38,074 bases of DNA from Bacteroidia bacterium (GTDB lineage: Bacteria > Bacteroidota > Bacteroidia > B-17B0 > Aurantibacillaceae), in contig JAGNIU010000029.1 of the NCBI GenBank assembly GCA_018000995.1, positions 1 to 38,074 of the forward strand, read 5' to 3'. Below are positions 17,901-26,400 of the stretch, one piece after another. A program made the translations under genes and the position numbers. The stretch's first letter is position 1, and every line of letters begins with the position of its first letter. A model generated the notes under the pieces. That model did no database searches. It was given only the letters and a program-made list of their open reading frames with translations, and was not told the DNA's origin.

Positions 17901-19452
17901 GTTCTTCAATTTTTTTATTGATGTCTTGTTGCAATAATAATTGAGATAAAATATTTCCGGATTTATCGTCAGCGAAAGAAAGTAATTGATCATTTACAAC
18001 TGCCATCGATAAATTAGCCGGCATTGGTAAACCACGCTCGTCTTTTACAGTTAAGGTCATTTTTACTTTTTCGCGAGGTAAGTATTTTTCTTTTTCTGTA
18101 TCCACAGAAATATTCAATTGTTTATGTTTGTTTACGAATGCTAAACGTTCAGCACGTGCAATTCCTTTTGAATCGAATAAAGTTATTTGAGAAACGCCAA
18201 TAGGAAATTCATCCGTTGAGAAAATAAATTTATTACTTCCGGGTTTCGCATCAATTAAAGTGGAATAATATAATTTACCGCGAACTTGTGCTACAACCGC
18301 CAATTTTTCAGTTTCAGTGGTATTGATATTAACCGCAACTTCACCAAGTTTAGAATTATCAATATTTAAAACATAACCGCGCTCTAAAACAGAAGGTAAT
18401 TTAAATGTTTCAGTAATACCTTCAGGCTTTGTGATTTTTACATGGTAATTTTCACCGGTTTGCGGATTGAATTTAAAAGCGCCCATACCTTGGTGGAAAC
18501 TTGAGAAGCTTGCCACTTTACTTCCCTTTTCAGTTAACACCACACCTTCAACATCGGCAGGTTTTCCAAATTCATTTAAAGCAGTAAAGGCTACATTATT
18601 ATCTAAGCCACAAACTAAATCACCACCTTCAGGGAACATAGTGAATTCAACTTTGTTTAAAATAATTGGAATAGAACGCGAAATACTTTCTGTACTTCCG
18701 TTATAATCGATCATGATATTCAATAAACCATCATTCGTTTTTAATTCTTTTGGTAAATTAAATTTAATGTAACGCATACCGTTCTCATCTGTTACATCTG
18801 CTTTCTCAACAATTTTTTGTCCGTTTAAGTTAGCTACGAATTTAATTTTGTAGTCCGACAAAGGTTTGTTTTCATTGGTGTTTAATTCCAACTTTGCAAT
18901 CACTTCATCCCCTGCACCAAATGCTTTCTTTTCGAAATCTAATTTCATTTTTAAATTAGGAAGGATAACATCTTGTACTTGCAGATCTTTTTCAAATACA
19001 TTGTCTTTCCCTTCGTTCTTCATCCAAGTAGTATAAGCGCGTATTTTATATAACCCACCTAAAGCTTCTTTATCAATACTAAAATCACCAGCAGCCTTAC
19101 CGTTCTTCGCAATAATATTAATGCGTTTTTCAACGGTACCTTTTGGACTTAATAATTCAATGTGAATGATATCACTTTTGTTGGAAGGTTTTAAACTTAC
19201 GCCATCACGCACATAAGCAGAGAACCAAATATCATCGCCCGGCGCATAAAATGGTTTATCGAGTTGCAAATACACACGGTCTTCGGGCGCATGTGCATTA
19301 TACTCAGTTAATTTTTTCTTTACTGATTTAATGAAATCATTTTCCAACGCAGCCTGGTAATACGAGGCCGGTGTAATCCATGCAATTACAGAAGCTGTTA
19401 AAGCTGCTATTGCAAAGATGTGCGATAGTTTTTTGGTTTTTGTGGTTTGCAT
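14953..19452 (-). CDS. Alpha-2-macroglobulin family protein with thioester motif
   Basis: The 1499-residue envelope protein has an N-terminal hydrophobic export segment but no lipobox Cys. The MG1/MG2 entry (YLQLDKPFYAPGDDIWF, about 58-75) is followed by further macroglobulin beta domains. A carboxypeptidase-regulatory-like domain (about 563-640) comes next, then a low-complexity Lys/Asn/Gln-rich stretch (about 641-807) in bait-region position. The A2M domain (about 808-900) precedes the thioester motif YGCFEQ with Cys1024 and Gln1027, and the helical toroid and receptor-like C-terminal domain close the protein. Family members trap proteases by covalent capture after bait cleavage. The usual bacterial partner pbpC is absent here. 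The gene lies downstream of an ECF sigma/membrane protein/GldM-like operon, with a 125-bp gap. Function as a protease trap is inferred from the intact CxEQ motif. Confidence 0.88.
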   Translation of the reverse strand: MQTTKTKKLSHIFAIAALTASVIAWITPASYYQAALENDFIKSVKKKLTEYNAHAPEDRVYLQLDKPFYAPGDDIWFSAYVRDGVSLKPSNKSDIIHIELLSPKGTVEKRINIIAKNGKAAGDFSIDKEALGGLYKIRAYTTWMKNEGKDNVFEKDLQVQDVILPNLKMKLDFEKKAFGAGDEVIAKLELNTNENKPLSDYKIKFVANLNGQKIVEKADVTDENGMRYIKFNLPKELKTNDGLLNIMIDYNGSTESISRSIPIILNKVEFTMFPEGGDLVCGLDNNVAFTALNEFGKPADVEGVVLTEKGSKVASFSSFHQGMGAFKFNPQTGENYHVKITKPEGITETFKLPSVLERGYVLNIDNSKLGEVAVNINTTETEKLAVVAQVRGKLYYSTLIDAKPGSNKFIFSTDEFPIGVSQITLFDSKGIARAERLAFVNKHKQLNISVDTEKEKYLPREKVKMTLTVKDERGLPMPANLSMAVVNDQLLSFADDKSGNILSQLLLQQDINKKIEEPAFYFSNKEVKADKALDYVMMTAGWRRFSWEKLMEEELPVINYLGERAIIAGTIYNGENSKPMPGVKIKIPNGVEYESDSDGKFSIRKVDLTSPVSLVFNSEGFYQQAQYMQDYSQNLVLYMYKKNYNYYGYNGNNKHRSKAGKPSGVGSAVDFEDAIPMAAGGMVNEKAPMLDNVLANNNNVRKEAQPVEALKKKDGGAFKQLEGKKVLRDQSKLEEQKANNGPKDLAADAKVQASQSKVADRRFDKNAGDDLDEWGGERANNQQAIQTYYRARQFYAPTYEKQENVETRTDFRNTIYWNPNIEIGYSGKKTIEFYTSDDITSFRTTIEGLGSDGTVGRTEKNIFTQLPFNMSTKIPVEVATEDFVSIPLTLKNNTNGPLGGIITITAPDGLKELAAIPSVQTIMPGAAKTIYLDYKVLDKIGTGEFTIAFKACGLGDAFTQKIKIAPKGFPVQTSFSAQEVEKEYTFEINKMVNGSLKATFTAFPNVVSDLMKGVEGILQEPYGCFEQTSCTAYPNAMVLDYLKSTDSKDTKTLAKATDLLNRGYKRLTTFESSEKGYEWFGANPAHEGLTAYGIMEFVDMKNAGQEIDQKMLDRTAEWLIKHKDGKGGFAREKHAYHDFGRISDDILNSYIVYALTEAGYTDVKKEFETSYKKAMETKDPYMLAMMANAAYAMKETSKGDEALNALVNKQAKDGSFTGSSHSITYSQGQSLTIETSALSIMAILNSNGKHVAALNSTVQFLTSTRSGSGVFSSTQGTILALKALTEYAKFSKKTTEDGTIEIYIDGKKAITKSYKAGDKGAITAEGLEEFIKGEGKHEVKVKYVGVKTPLPYSMSINWSTSLPNSDKECAIDLKTKMASKTANVGETVRLTATITNKKSEEVPSTMAIIGIPAGFTAQPWQLKELQEKKVFDYYEIKGNNIAIYYRGMGPKAVKEINLDLKAEMPGEYDAPASAAYLYYTNEFKTWSATDKVTINKVKA

Positions 19453-19577
19453 GACTATATATATTAAAATGTTAAACTTTTAATATTGAGATGTCATACT
19501 TTAAATTATTCCATAAACTTTTTTCAGGGAAATGTTAAATAAGGCTTGGAAGCCCCGCCAATAAAGGATTTCAGAGA

Positions 19578-20324
19578 TTAAAGCTGCTTTCGGCGAAGCC
19601 AATAAATTACGCTATAATCGTTCAATAAAGTATCCATGCTGGCTTGCAATTCTACGGGCTCCAATGGACGGATAGTTTTATCAGGAAGTGTGAAATACAA
19701 TCCGTAAAAATAAATTTTATCGCTTTTTGGTTGAAAGTGCCTTAGTCGTTCGCGCATTAGCTTTGTGAGCTTACAAGTATCGGCACGTAATGTATCAGCT
19801 ATTGGTTTCTTGCTCTTTTTAATGGAAGCAGAGAAATCTTTATAATACAACATATAAAATTTATTTACAGGTAAGGTCGTTTTATAATAATCGGAATAGA
19901 CATACAAATGCACTTTACCTAATTTTAAACTCTTTGATGAAGAATCTACTTTTAGTCCGCAGAAGAAAAATTTAGGAGGAACGATATCTGTTTTCTTAAT
20001 ACCTATTAATTGATGCCCTTTTGGTGTAATCTGATATACACTGATAACCGCAATGCCCGGATTTAAAAAACGTAAGTGATAGACATTGCCTTTAACATAG
20101 CGGATCTCACAACCTTTAACTCTCACATCCGTTTTTGCGTTACGTCCTTTTACTTTTATCGTGACATCCGTTTCGCACTCTAGATTAAATTTTTCGGGAC
20201 CAATTATTTCACACTTCGCCAAACCTGCCCTTACTTTAATAACGGAGGTTTTACCTCTCCCTTGCGATAAACACAAAGAAGAAATGAAAATGAATATGAA
20301 TATGGCGAGGGATGTGAAGCGCAT
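19578..20324 (-). CDS. Secreted protein with GldM C-terminal-like domains
   Basis: The 248-residue protein has a signal peptide (1-20, ending CLSQ). The rest resembles the periplasmic C-terminal part of GldM, the T9SS motor/shaft protein: a beta domain (IKVKGRNAKTDVRVKGCEI...NPGIAVISVY) ends in a VPPKFFFCGLK linker where GldM has its P-D-P segment, and a final domain contains FYMLYYKDF and MRERLRHFQPKSDKIYFYGLYF before RPLEPVELQ. It lacks the GldM transmembrane and coiled-coil N-terminal part, so it is not GldM itself. It starts 2 bp after the stop of the 532-residue membrane protein and should be co-transcribed with it and the ECF sigma gene. Role unknown; a T9SS-associated or sensory periplasmic protein is a reasonable hypothesis. 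Confidence 0.6.
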   Translation of the reverse strand: MRFTSLAIFIFIFISSLCLSQGRGKTSVIKVRAGLAKCEIIGPEKFNLECETDVTIKVKGRNAKTDVRVKGCEIRYVKGNVYHLRFLNPGIAVISVYQITPKGHQLIGIKKTDIVPPKFFFCGLKVDSSSKSLKLGKVHLYVYSDYYKTTLPVNKFYMLYYKDFSASIKKSKKPIADTLRADTCKLTKLMRERLRHFQPKSDKIYFYGLYFTLPDKTIRPLEPVELQASMDTLLNDYSVIYWLRRKQL

Positions 20325-20326
20325 TA

Positions 20327-21925
20327 TTAGATATCGATTGCTTTTTTAATTTTTTCAAGATTCATTGATCCATTTATAATACCACCGTCAATTGCTATTG
20401 ACTGCACTTTAAATACAATTTCTTTCCCGGTCATGTTTGTGCTTTTGAATTCATTATCTTTTACAAACACAATACTATTATCGCCCGTTACACCAATAAG
20501 TAAATCTGCATTTGTAGCGAGTGATAGAGGGAATTCATTTATTTCATTGGTAGTTAAAGGATAAATTGCGTTAATATCCCTCTTAATTAAATATACCGCA
20601 CGCAATAGTATTTTTTTACCATCTACATTCACAAAACTAGCAGAAGGGAACCCTTCCTTTTTTGATAGCTTACCATAAATCGCATTTAGATCAATCGGTC
20701 TGTCAAAATTGTGAATTCCGAATCTTGAAACAATTATTCCACGATAAATAGAACCGTTTCTTGTAAACGCTTCGAAACGCGCATTAGAATTATTAACGTT
20801 TGCTTCTTCAGCATTAAACTTATCTTCCAATCTGCTTAACGAATCCGCTTGTGCTTTTACAACTTTGCTGTGATGCAATCTGATTTTTTCATACTCCTTC
20901 ATTGCTGTTTCAAAATTCTTATCATCAAATACAGGATTTGCGGTTATACTTGTACTTTGTTTATTTATTTTGAAAGTGAGCATGTAACTTTTTCCATCGG
21001 GATGTCTGCTAATGAATACATCTTCCCAAACAGTTTTAGTGAAATCAGAAGTGTAATTAGGATCATTTGCATTCACTTCAAATTTAATTCCATCATACAC
21101 TGCTAATTCAGGGAATTCTTCTTTATCATAATCAATCATAAAATTATTAAGAATAGGATTTGCTTTTCTTGGCGTGATTAATTTATTCGGATCTAATAAA
21201 TTATGTTTTGCTAAAAACGCTTCTTTCTCTTTACTTAATTTATCCAAATCTTCTTTGTGGAAACGGGTTTGATGTTCGTTTAACTCCCAATTCTTCGCAA
21301 CAGTATCTAAATAATAAACATTGAATTTATTTTCATCATTGTGCGACAATAAATTCACTTTTAAAGTTTTTCCATCTTTTAAATAAACAGGAATAGAATC
21401 ATCTTCAAAAGCCAATACTTCAAACATTCCGGCTGATTCAAACGGACGAACAATACCTGCCGAATCATAATTCATAGGGATACCACTGAAAATAAAATCA
21501 ACCTGATCGTGAAATTCGCGGTATTTTACTTTTACTTTTTTCTTTGCGTCTTTCCCGTCTTTAGTTCTAAATGCATTAGCAGGAACATAAATTAAGCTGC
21601 CCGTTTTGTAAACGATAGTTGTGTCTTTATTATTATCAACTAAAAATTCATCCGACTTAGAATTTAACTCCGGTAATGGAGGATTTATAAAAGCTTGCGA
21701 AGCTGAAGAATCTGTATGCTTAGTGGATTTATAGATTACAAAAGTTGCAGTAACTACAACAACCGTTGCCACTGTTCCTCCAATAAAAGTTTTCATGCCT
21801 TTAGTTAACCAACTTGATTTTCCTGCGGCAGAATAACCTGAATAGAATTTATCGAAATTCATATTGTTGGCAATATCTTTTTCTGATAAGGGTTGTTTGT
21901 CTAATTTTATTTTGTACTTGCTCAT
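20327..21925 (-). CDS. Single-pass membrane protein, likely partner of the adjacent ECF sigma factor
   Basis: The 532-residue protein has a short cytoplasmic N-terminus (about 46 residues), one transmembrane helix (about 47-65, TFIGGTVATVVVVTATFVIY) and a large periplasmic part. The periplasmic part begins with beta-rich LIYVPANAF and VKVKYREFHDQVDFIFSGIPM, followed by FESAGMFEV. A Glu/Lys-rich helical segment (about 225-245) and another (about 335-375) suggest coiled regions. I know of similar proteins in Bacteroidota with the ReF...SGIPM...SAGMFE signature, but no function. Position (26 bp after the sigma gene, 2 bp before the GldM-like gene) and topology fit an anti-sigma or sensor role, though the cytoplasmic tail is short and shows no recognisable zinc anti-sigma motif. 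This role is inference. Confidence 0.65.
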   Translation of the reverse strand: MSKYKIKLDKQPLSEKDIANNMNFDKFYSGYSAAGKSSWLTKGMKTFIGGTVATVVVVTATFVIYKSTKHTDSSASQAFINPPLPELNSKSDEFLVDNNKDTTIVYKTGSLIYVPANAFRTKDGKDAKKKVKVKYREFHDQVDFIFSGIPMNYDSAGIVRPFESAGMFEVLAFEDDSIPVYLKDGKTLKVNLLSHNDENKFNVYYLDTVAKNWELNEHQTRFHKEDLDKLSKEKEAFLAKHNLLDPNKLITPRKANPILNNFMIDYDKEEFPELAVYDGIKFEVNANDPNYTSDFTKTVWEDVFISRHPDGKSYMLTFKINKQSTSITANPVFDDKNFETAMKEYEKIRLHHSKVVKAQADSLSRLEDKFNAEEANVNNSNARFEAFTRNGSIYRGIIVSRFGIHNFDRPIDLNAIYGKLSKKEGFPSASFVNVDGKKILLRAVYLIKRDINAIYPLTTNEINEFPLSLATNADLLIGVTGDNSIVFVKDNEFKSTNMTGKEIVFKVQSIAIDGGIINGSMNLEKIKKAIDI

Positions 21926-21926
21926 G

Positions 21927-21969
21927 GCAGAATGTTTTATGTTTAAATGTTTTATTGTTTAATGTTTGA
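21927..21969. repeat. AT-rich short tandem repeat across the sigma factor stop codon
   Basis: Imperfect units of about 15 bp (AATGTTTTATGTTTA, AATGTTTTATTGTTTA, ATGTTTGAAG) span the end of the sigma gene and the gap to the next gene. The 14-mer TGTTTAATGTTTGA (21956-21969) recurs in inverse orientation at 35349-35362 inside another gene. Confidence 0.55.
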
Positions 21970-22569
21970 AGTCATTTGTTGTTTTAATTTTTCGAGGATA
22001 CGGTACAATTTCATTTTGCACGCGCTTTCGCTCATATCTAATATTTCGCAAATCTCTTTGAAAGAACGCTTTTCAAAAAAACGCATGTTTATTAATTCCA
22101 TGTCGTCTTCTTTTAAAGTTTCTAAGGCTTTAAATAACTGCGCATCAATTTCAGGTTGATTATTTTCTTCCATATCGCCTTTCAGTTCTCCCAATCCATC
22201 TCTATCAATACTTAAAACACGAACAGCTTTATTTTTCCGGAAGTATTGATTCATTTCATTTCCCGCAATGCGGAATAACCATGCTGAAAACGGAACACCC
22301 ATTGGTTTATATTTTGGAAGATTTTCTAAGGCCTTATAAAAAACCTGCGAGGTTAATTCGAAAGCTGTTTCTTTATCTTCTACTCTATGATAAATGTAAT
22401 TCGCGATGCGCTGGAAATACATTTTATACAATGGCTCAAAGTTGCGCGGATTGTCCTGCGCCGCTTTTATCAGCTTCTCTTCAGAACTAATTTGTTCTGC
22501 TGTTTGATGGTAAGAAGCAATGTCTGTCATATTAATGGCTGTTAGCATTGTGTCCCTTTTAGCAACCAT
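21952..22569 (-). CDS. ECF-type RNA polymerase sigma-70 factor
   Basis: The 205-residue protein has sigma region 2 (NFEPLYKMYFQRIANYIYHRV...AFELTSQVFYKALENL...FSAWLFRIAGNEMNQYFRK) and region 4 (LETLKEDDMELINMRFFEKRSFKEICEILDMSESACKMKLYRILEKLKQQ) with the helix-turn-helix near the C-terminus. The linker is acidic (GDMEENNQPE). The first ATG (22569) gives an N-terminal extension of about 28 residues before the family core; Met8 or Met14 are alternative starts. It leads a tight operon with the 532-residue membrane protein and the GldM-like protein, and diverges from nth over a 67-bp gap containing an 18-bp palindrome. The last residues (TSNIKQ) are encoded by a short repeat and are likely dispensable. 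Confidence 0.9.
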   Translation of the reverse strand: MVAKRDTMLTAINMTDIASYHQTAEQISSEEKLIKAAQDNPRNFEPLYKMYFQRIANYIYHRVEDKETAFELTSQVFYKALENLPKYKPMGVPFSAWLFRIAGNEMNQYFRKNKAVRVLSIDRDGLGELKGDMEENNQPEIDAQLFKALETLKEDDMELINMRFFEKRSFKEICEILDMSESACKMKLYRILEKLKQQMTSNIKQ

Positions 22570-22601
22570 AATACAGGTGTTTTAAAAAGTCACATTTATT
22601 T

Positions 22602-22619
22602 TAAAAATAGCTATTTTTA
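22602..22619. promoter_or_regulatory. 18-bp perfect palindrome in the sigma/nth divergent intergenic region
   Basis: TAAAAATAGCTATTTTTA is self-complementary and central in the 67-bp gap between divergent genes. It could bind a dimeric regulator, or simply be AT-rich promoter DNA. Neither side shows a perfect TAnnTTTG box, which fits regulation by a non-housekeeping sigma factor but does not prove it. Confidence 0.35.
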
Positions 22620-22636
22620 TAGAATAAATCTGTGTT

Positions 22637-23260
22637 ATGAGTAAAACCAATTGGCCTGAAGCTTTTAAACCGCTTATAAAAAAGTATAAAGGCAAACCTC
22701 ATCCTTTAGAATACAAGAGCATTTACCAATTATTGGTGATGGTAATTTTATCGGCACAAGATTCAGATAAAAACATTAATAATATCGCCCCCGAATTATT
22801 TAAGGCTTTCCCTAATATGAAAGCTTTAGCGAAAGCGGATACCGTTTCATTACAGAAATACATTAGTAAAGTGAGAAATTTTGGAAATAAAACTAATTGG
22901 CTTATCAATCTCGCTCAAACTATTAAAGAAGATAAAAACATTCCATTAACTATGGAAGAGTTGATTGAACTTCCGGGCATTGGAAGAAAATCAGCCAACG
23001 TAATTATGCGTGAAGCAGGAATAAAACCCGAAGGCGTAATTGTGGATTTACACGTTATAAGAGTGGCACCTCGTTTAGGTATTGCAACAGGAACAGATCC
23101 TAAAAAAATTGAGAAACAAATTATGGAAGTAATGCCTCAAAAAGATTGGGGTATTGGTATGGATATTTCTTTTTTAGGTCGCGAAACTTGCCGACCAACC
23201 AACCCCAATTGTGGCGACTGTGTTATGGCGCCAAACTGCGATTTTATCAAGAAAAAGTAG
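22637..23260 (+). CDS. nth: Endonuclease III-like DNA glycosylase/AP lyase
   Basis: The 207-residue protein is a HhH-GPD base-excision-repair glycosylase that removes oxidised pyrimidines and nicks abasic sites. The helix-hairpin-helix motif LPGIGRKSA places the catalytic Lys118, and VDLHVIRVAPRLG gives the conserved Asp137. The four Cys of the [4Fe-4S] cluster are in the exact C-X6-C-X2-C-X5-C spacing (Cys185, 192, 195, 201). The N-terminal LSAQDSDKNIN segment corresponds to the family's LSAQTTD region. Length and motifs are complete. In some Bacteroidota the canonical nth is a different paralogue, so the exact substrate range is not certain. Confidence 0.92.
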   Translation: MSKTNWPEAFKPLIKKYKGKPHPLEYKSIYQLLVMVILSAQDSDKNINNIAPELFKAFPNMKALAKADTVSLQKYISKVRNFGNKTNWLINLAQTIKEDKNIPLTMEELIELPGIGRKSANVIMREAGIKPEGVIVDLHVIRVAPRLGIATGTDPKKIEKQIMEVMPQKDWGIGMDISFLGRETCRPTNPNCGDCVMAPNCDFIKKK

Positions 23261-23411
23261 GCTTTCTACTCGATTTTAAATTACTATTAATCAACCGTTT
23301 AGTAAGGTTAATCAAACATTCGTGTTTAATTACTCTTTGTTCGTCGAATTCGCCGAACCCTTTAGCATTATTTAACGTAAAATCGGGATAGCACCCCTTA
23401 AACCCTGCTCT

Positions 23412-26400
23412 ATGCAAAAAAATTACTCGAACGCCTTTTTTAAATTCTCAAAAAAATCCAAAAAAGCGGGAGCTTTCTTTGGTGGGAATTTTAATTATCG
23501 CCAACTATTAATTTTACTAGCCTTCTTATTTATAATTCCATTTAAGGGATTAGCTACACATATTGTCGGCGGTGTTATTACCTATACCTATAATGGTGGG
23601 AATAATTATACTGTATCGATGATATTGTATCGTGATTGCGGTGCCGGGGCTGCTGCATATCCGGCAAGTGTTACGTTTACTGTTTTACAAGCCGATGGTT
23701 CAGTTTTTGCACCATCCAGAAATTTTACAGCAAATGGAGGAACAGTTACTCCAATACCTGCTACTTTACCACCATGTGCTACTACACCAAGTGTTTTACC
23801 CTGTGTTGAACAACGAGCTTACACAACAACAGTAAACTTAGCTCCTTCGCCTGGAGGTATGCATATTGTTTGGTCTGTTTGCTGTAGGAATGGAAGTATT
23901 TCAAATATTTTAACTCCTGGAGCTGAAGGTGAAACTTTTTATGCTTACATCCCTTGTTATTCTACAGTTTGGTCAGAAGATTTTACTTTACCAAATGGGA
24001 CGATTACCGATGCCGGACCAACAGCATGGACTCGCACGATAAATGTAGTCGCTCCATTACCAACTGCACAAGTCAACAACGGGCAATTTCAAGTGATAAG
24101 TCAGAATAGTGGTACAGCCGGTCATGTTATTTGGGCATCGCAAGTTATTCCCATCAATACTTTTCCTGCCGGTGTAAATTTAAGTTTGAATTATTCTGAA
24201 CCTAACACAAACACTCTCGAGAACTCCGATACCATAAGTGTTTACTACTCTTTAAATGGTGGCGCCAAAGTTCTATTTCCAAATAATGGAAGGCGTATAA
24301 ATGATTTTAACGGAAATGTATTCGCAACAGCAACAGGTTTAATTGGAAATACAATTCAAATATTTGTAAGAACTGCCTATGGAGCTAACTCGCCAAACGA
24401 CGAGCAATATAATTTTGATATGGTGAATGTTTATAATAATACATTCTTGCCAAATAGTTCTCCGTACTTTAATAATCTTCCTCCTCTGATTTTCTGTGCT
24501 ACAAATTCATTTAGTATAAACTGTTCTGCAACCGATGTAGATGGTGATAATCTCGTCTACTCAATGTACACACCATACGACGACAACCCTAATCCTCCAT
24601 TATTTCCAAATAATATTTTAGCTGTAAATGCTGTTACTTGGCAACCCGGATATTCAGCAACAAGTCCATTCAACTCTCCTTCTCCAAGTGTAACGCTCAG
24701 TCCAACCGGTATAATGACAGGTGTTGCGAATTCACTAGGACAATATGTATTTGGCATAAAAGTTTCAGAATACCGTGCAGGTGTTTTATTAAGTGAAGTA
24801 GTTCGCGATTATCAAGGTAATACTGTTACTTGTCCTCCGTTTGTTCCGGCTGCTCCAACTGCTGGAGCTAATAGTCCGCTTTGTGTTGGACAAACTTTAA
24901 GTTTAACAGCCACATTTAGTGCGGGTGCAACTTATAGTTGGACAGGACCAAATGGCTTTACTTCTACATTACTAAATCCAACAATCCCAGGTATTACTGT
25001 ACTTGCCGCAGGGGTGTACTCCGTTACTGCTACTGTTGCAGGATGTACGAGTCCTCCCGGTACTGTTGCTGTTACCGTAAATACAGTTCCTGCAACACCA
25101 ACCTTAACTTCTAACTCCCCTATATGTGCGGGACAAAATTTAAGTTTAACGTCTTCAAGTGTAACAGGCGGTACCTACAATTGGAGTGGTCCAAATAGTT
25201 TTACCTCTGCTGTACAAAATCCAACAATAGTTGGTGCTTCTACTTTAGCGGCCGGTGTTTATTCGGTCAATGCAACAGTTTCAGGTTGTACAAGTGGAAA
25301 CGGAACAGTGAACGTTGTTGTAAATCCATTACCGGTTGCACCAACCGCAGGAAATAACTCACCTTTATGTGCAGGTTCCAATTTAAATCTAACAGCAAGT
25401 TTAATTACAGGTGCTACTTATAGTTGGACAGGACCAAATAGTTTTACAGCCAACGTCCAAAATCCTACAATAACCGGCGCTACGACATTAGCTGCCGGAG
25501 TTTATACGGTGACTGCAACTGTAGCAGGTTGTGCTGGACCTGGCGGAACAACAACTGCAACAATCAATCCTGCACCAATTGCTCCAACAGCAGGCGCCAA
25601 TACACCATTATGTGCGGGACAAACTTTAAGTTTAACGGCTTCTACTATTGCAAGCGCTACTTATACTTGGAATGGTCCAAACTCATTTACATCTAACTTA
25701 CAAAATCCAACGATTGTTGGCGCTTCAACATTAGCCGCAGGGGCATATACCGTTAGAGCAACCGTCGCCGGTTGTCAAGGCCCGGGCGGAACTGTTACTG
25801 TTGTTGTTAATGCAGCTCCTGTTGCACCTACTGCCGGAGCTAACACACCTTTATGTGCAGGTTCTACTTTAAGTTTAACAGCTTCTAATATTGCTACAGC
25901 GACTTATAATTGGTCAGGACCAAATTCATTTACATCAACTACACAAAATCCAACTATCGTTGGAACAACAACTTTAGCAAGTGGTGTTTATTCGGTTAAC
26001 GCAACAGTTGCAGGTTGTGCAGGACCATCAGGAACAATTAACGTAGTAGTTAATCCAATTCCAGCAGCACCAACCGCAGGAGCTAACTCTCCTATTTGTG
26101 CGGGCTCTACTTTAAGTTTAACAGCATCTCCAATTGCAGGTGCTACTTATACTTGGAATGGACCAAACGCATTTACTTCTGCATTACAAAATCCAACTAT
26201 TGCAGGTGCTACAATATTAGCATCCGGTATTTATACGGTTAGAGCAACCGTTGCAGGTTGTCAAGGGCCTAACGGAACTATTTCAGTTACTGTTAATCCA
26301 ATTCCTACAGCACCAACTGCGGGTAATAACTCTCCTTTATGTGCGGGACAAACCATTAATTTAACCGCCACCCCTGTTGCAGGTGCAACATATAGTTGGA

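Noticed and set aside
19541..19556. Terminator after the GldM-like gene (GGCTT-AAGCC hairpin)
   Set aside because: The stem is only 4-5 bp with a minimal loop and is followed by TTATTT, not a real U-run; too weak to list.
23336..23350. TACTCTTTG as a promoter for the giant adhesin
   Set aside because: The spacing inside the box is three bases instead of two (TAnnTTTG), and no -33 TTTG is at a suitable distance.
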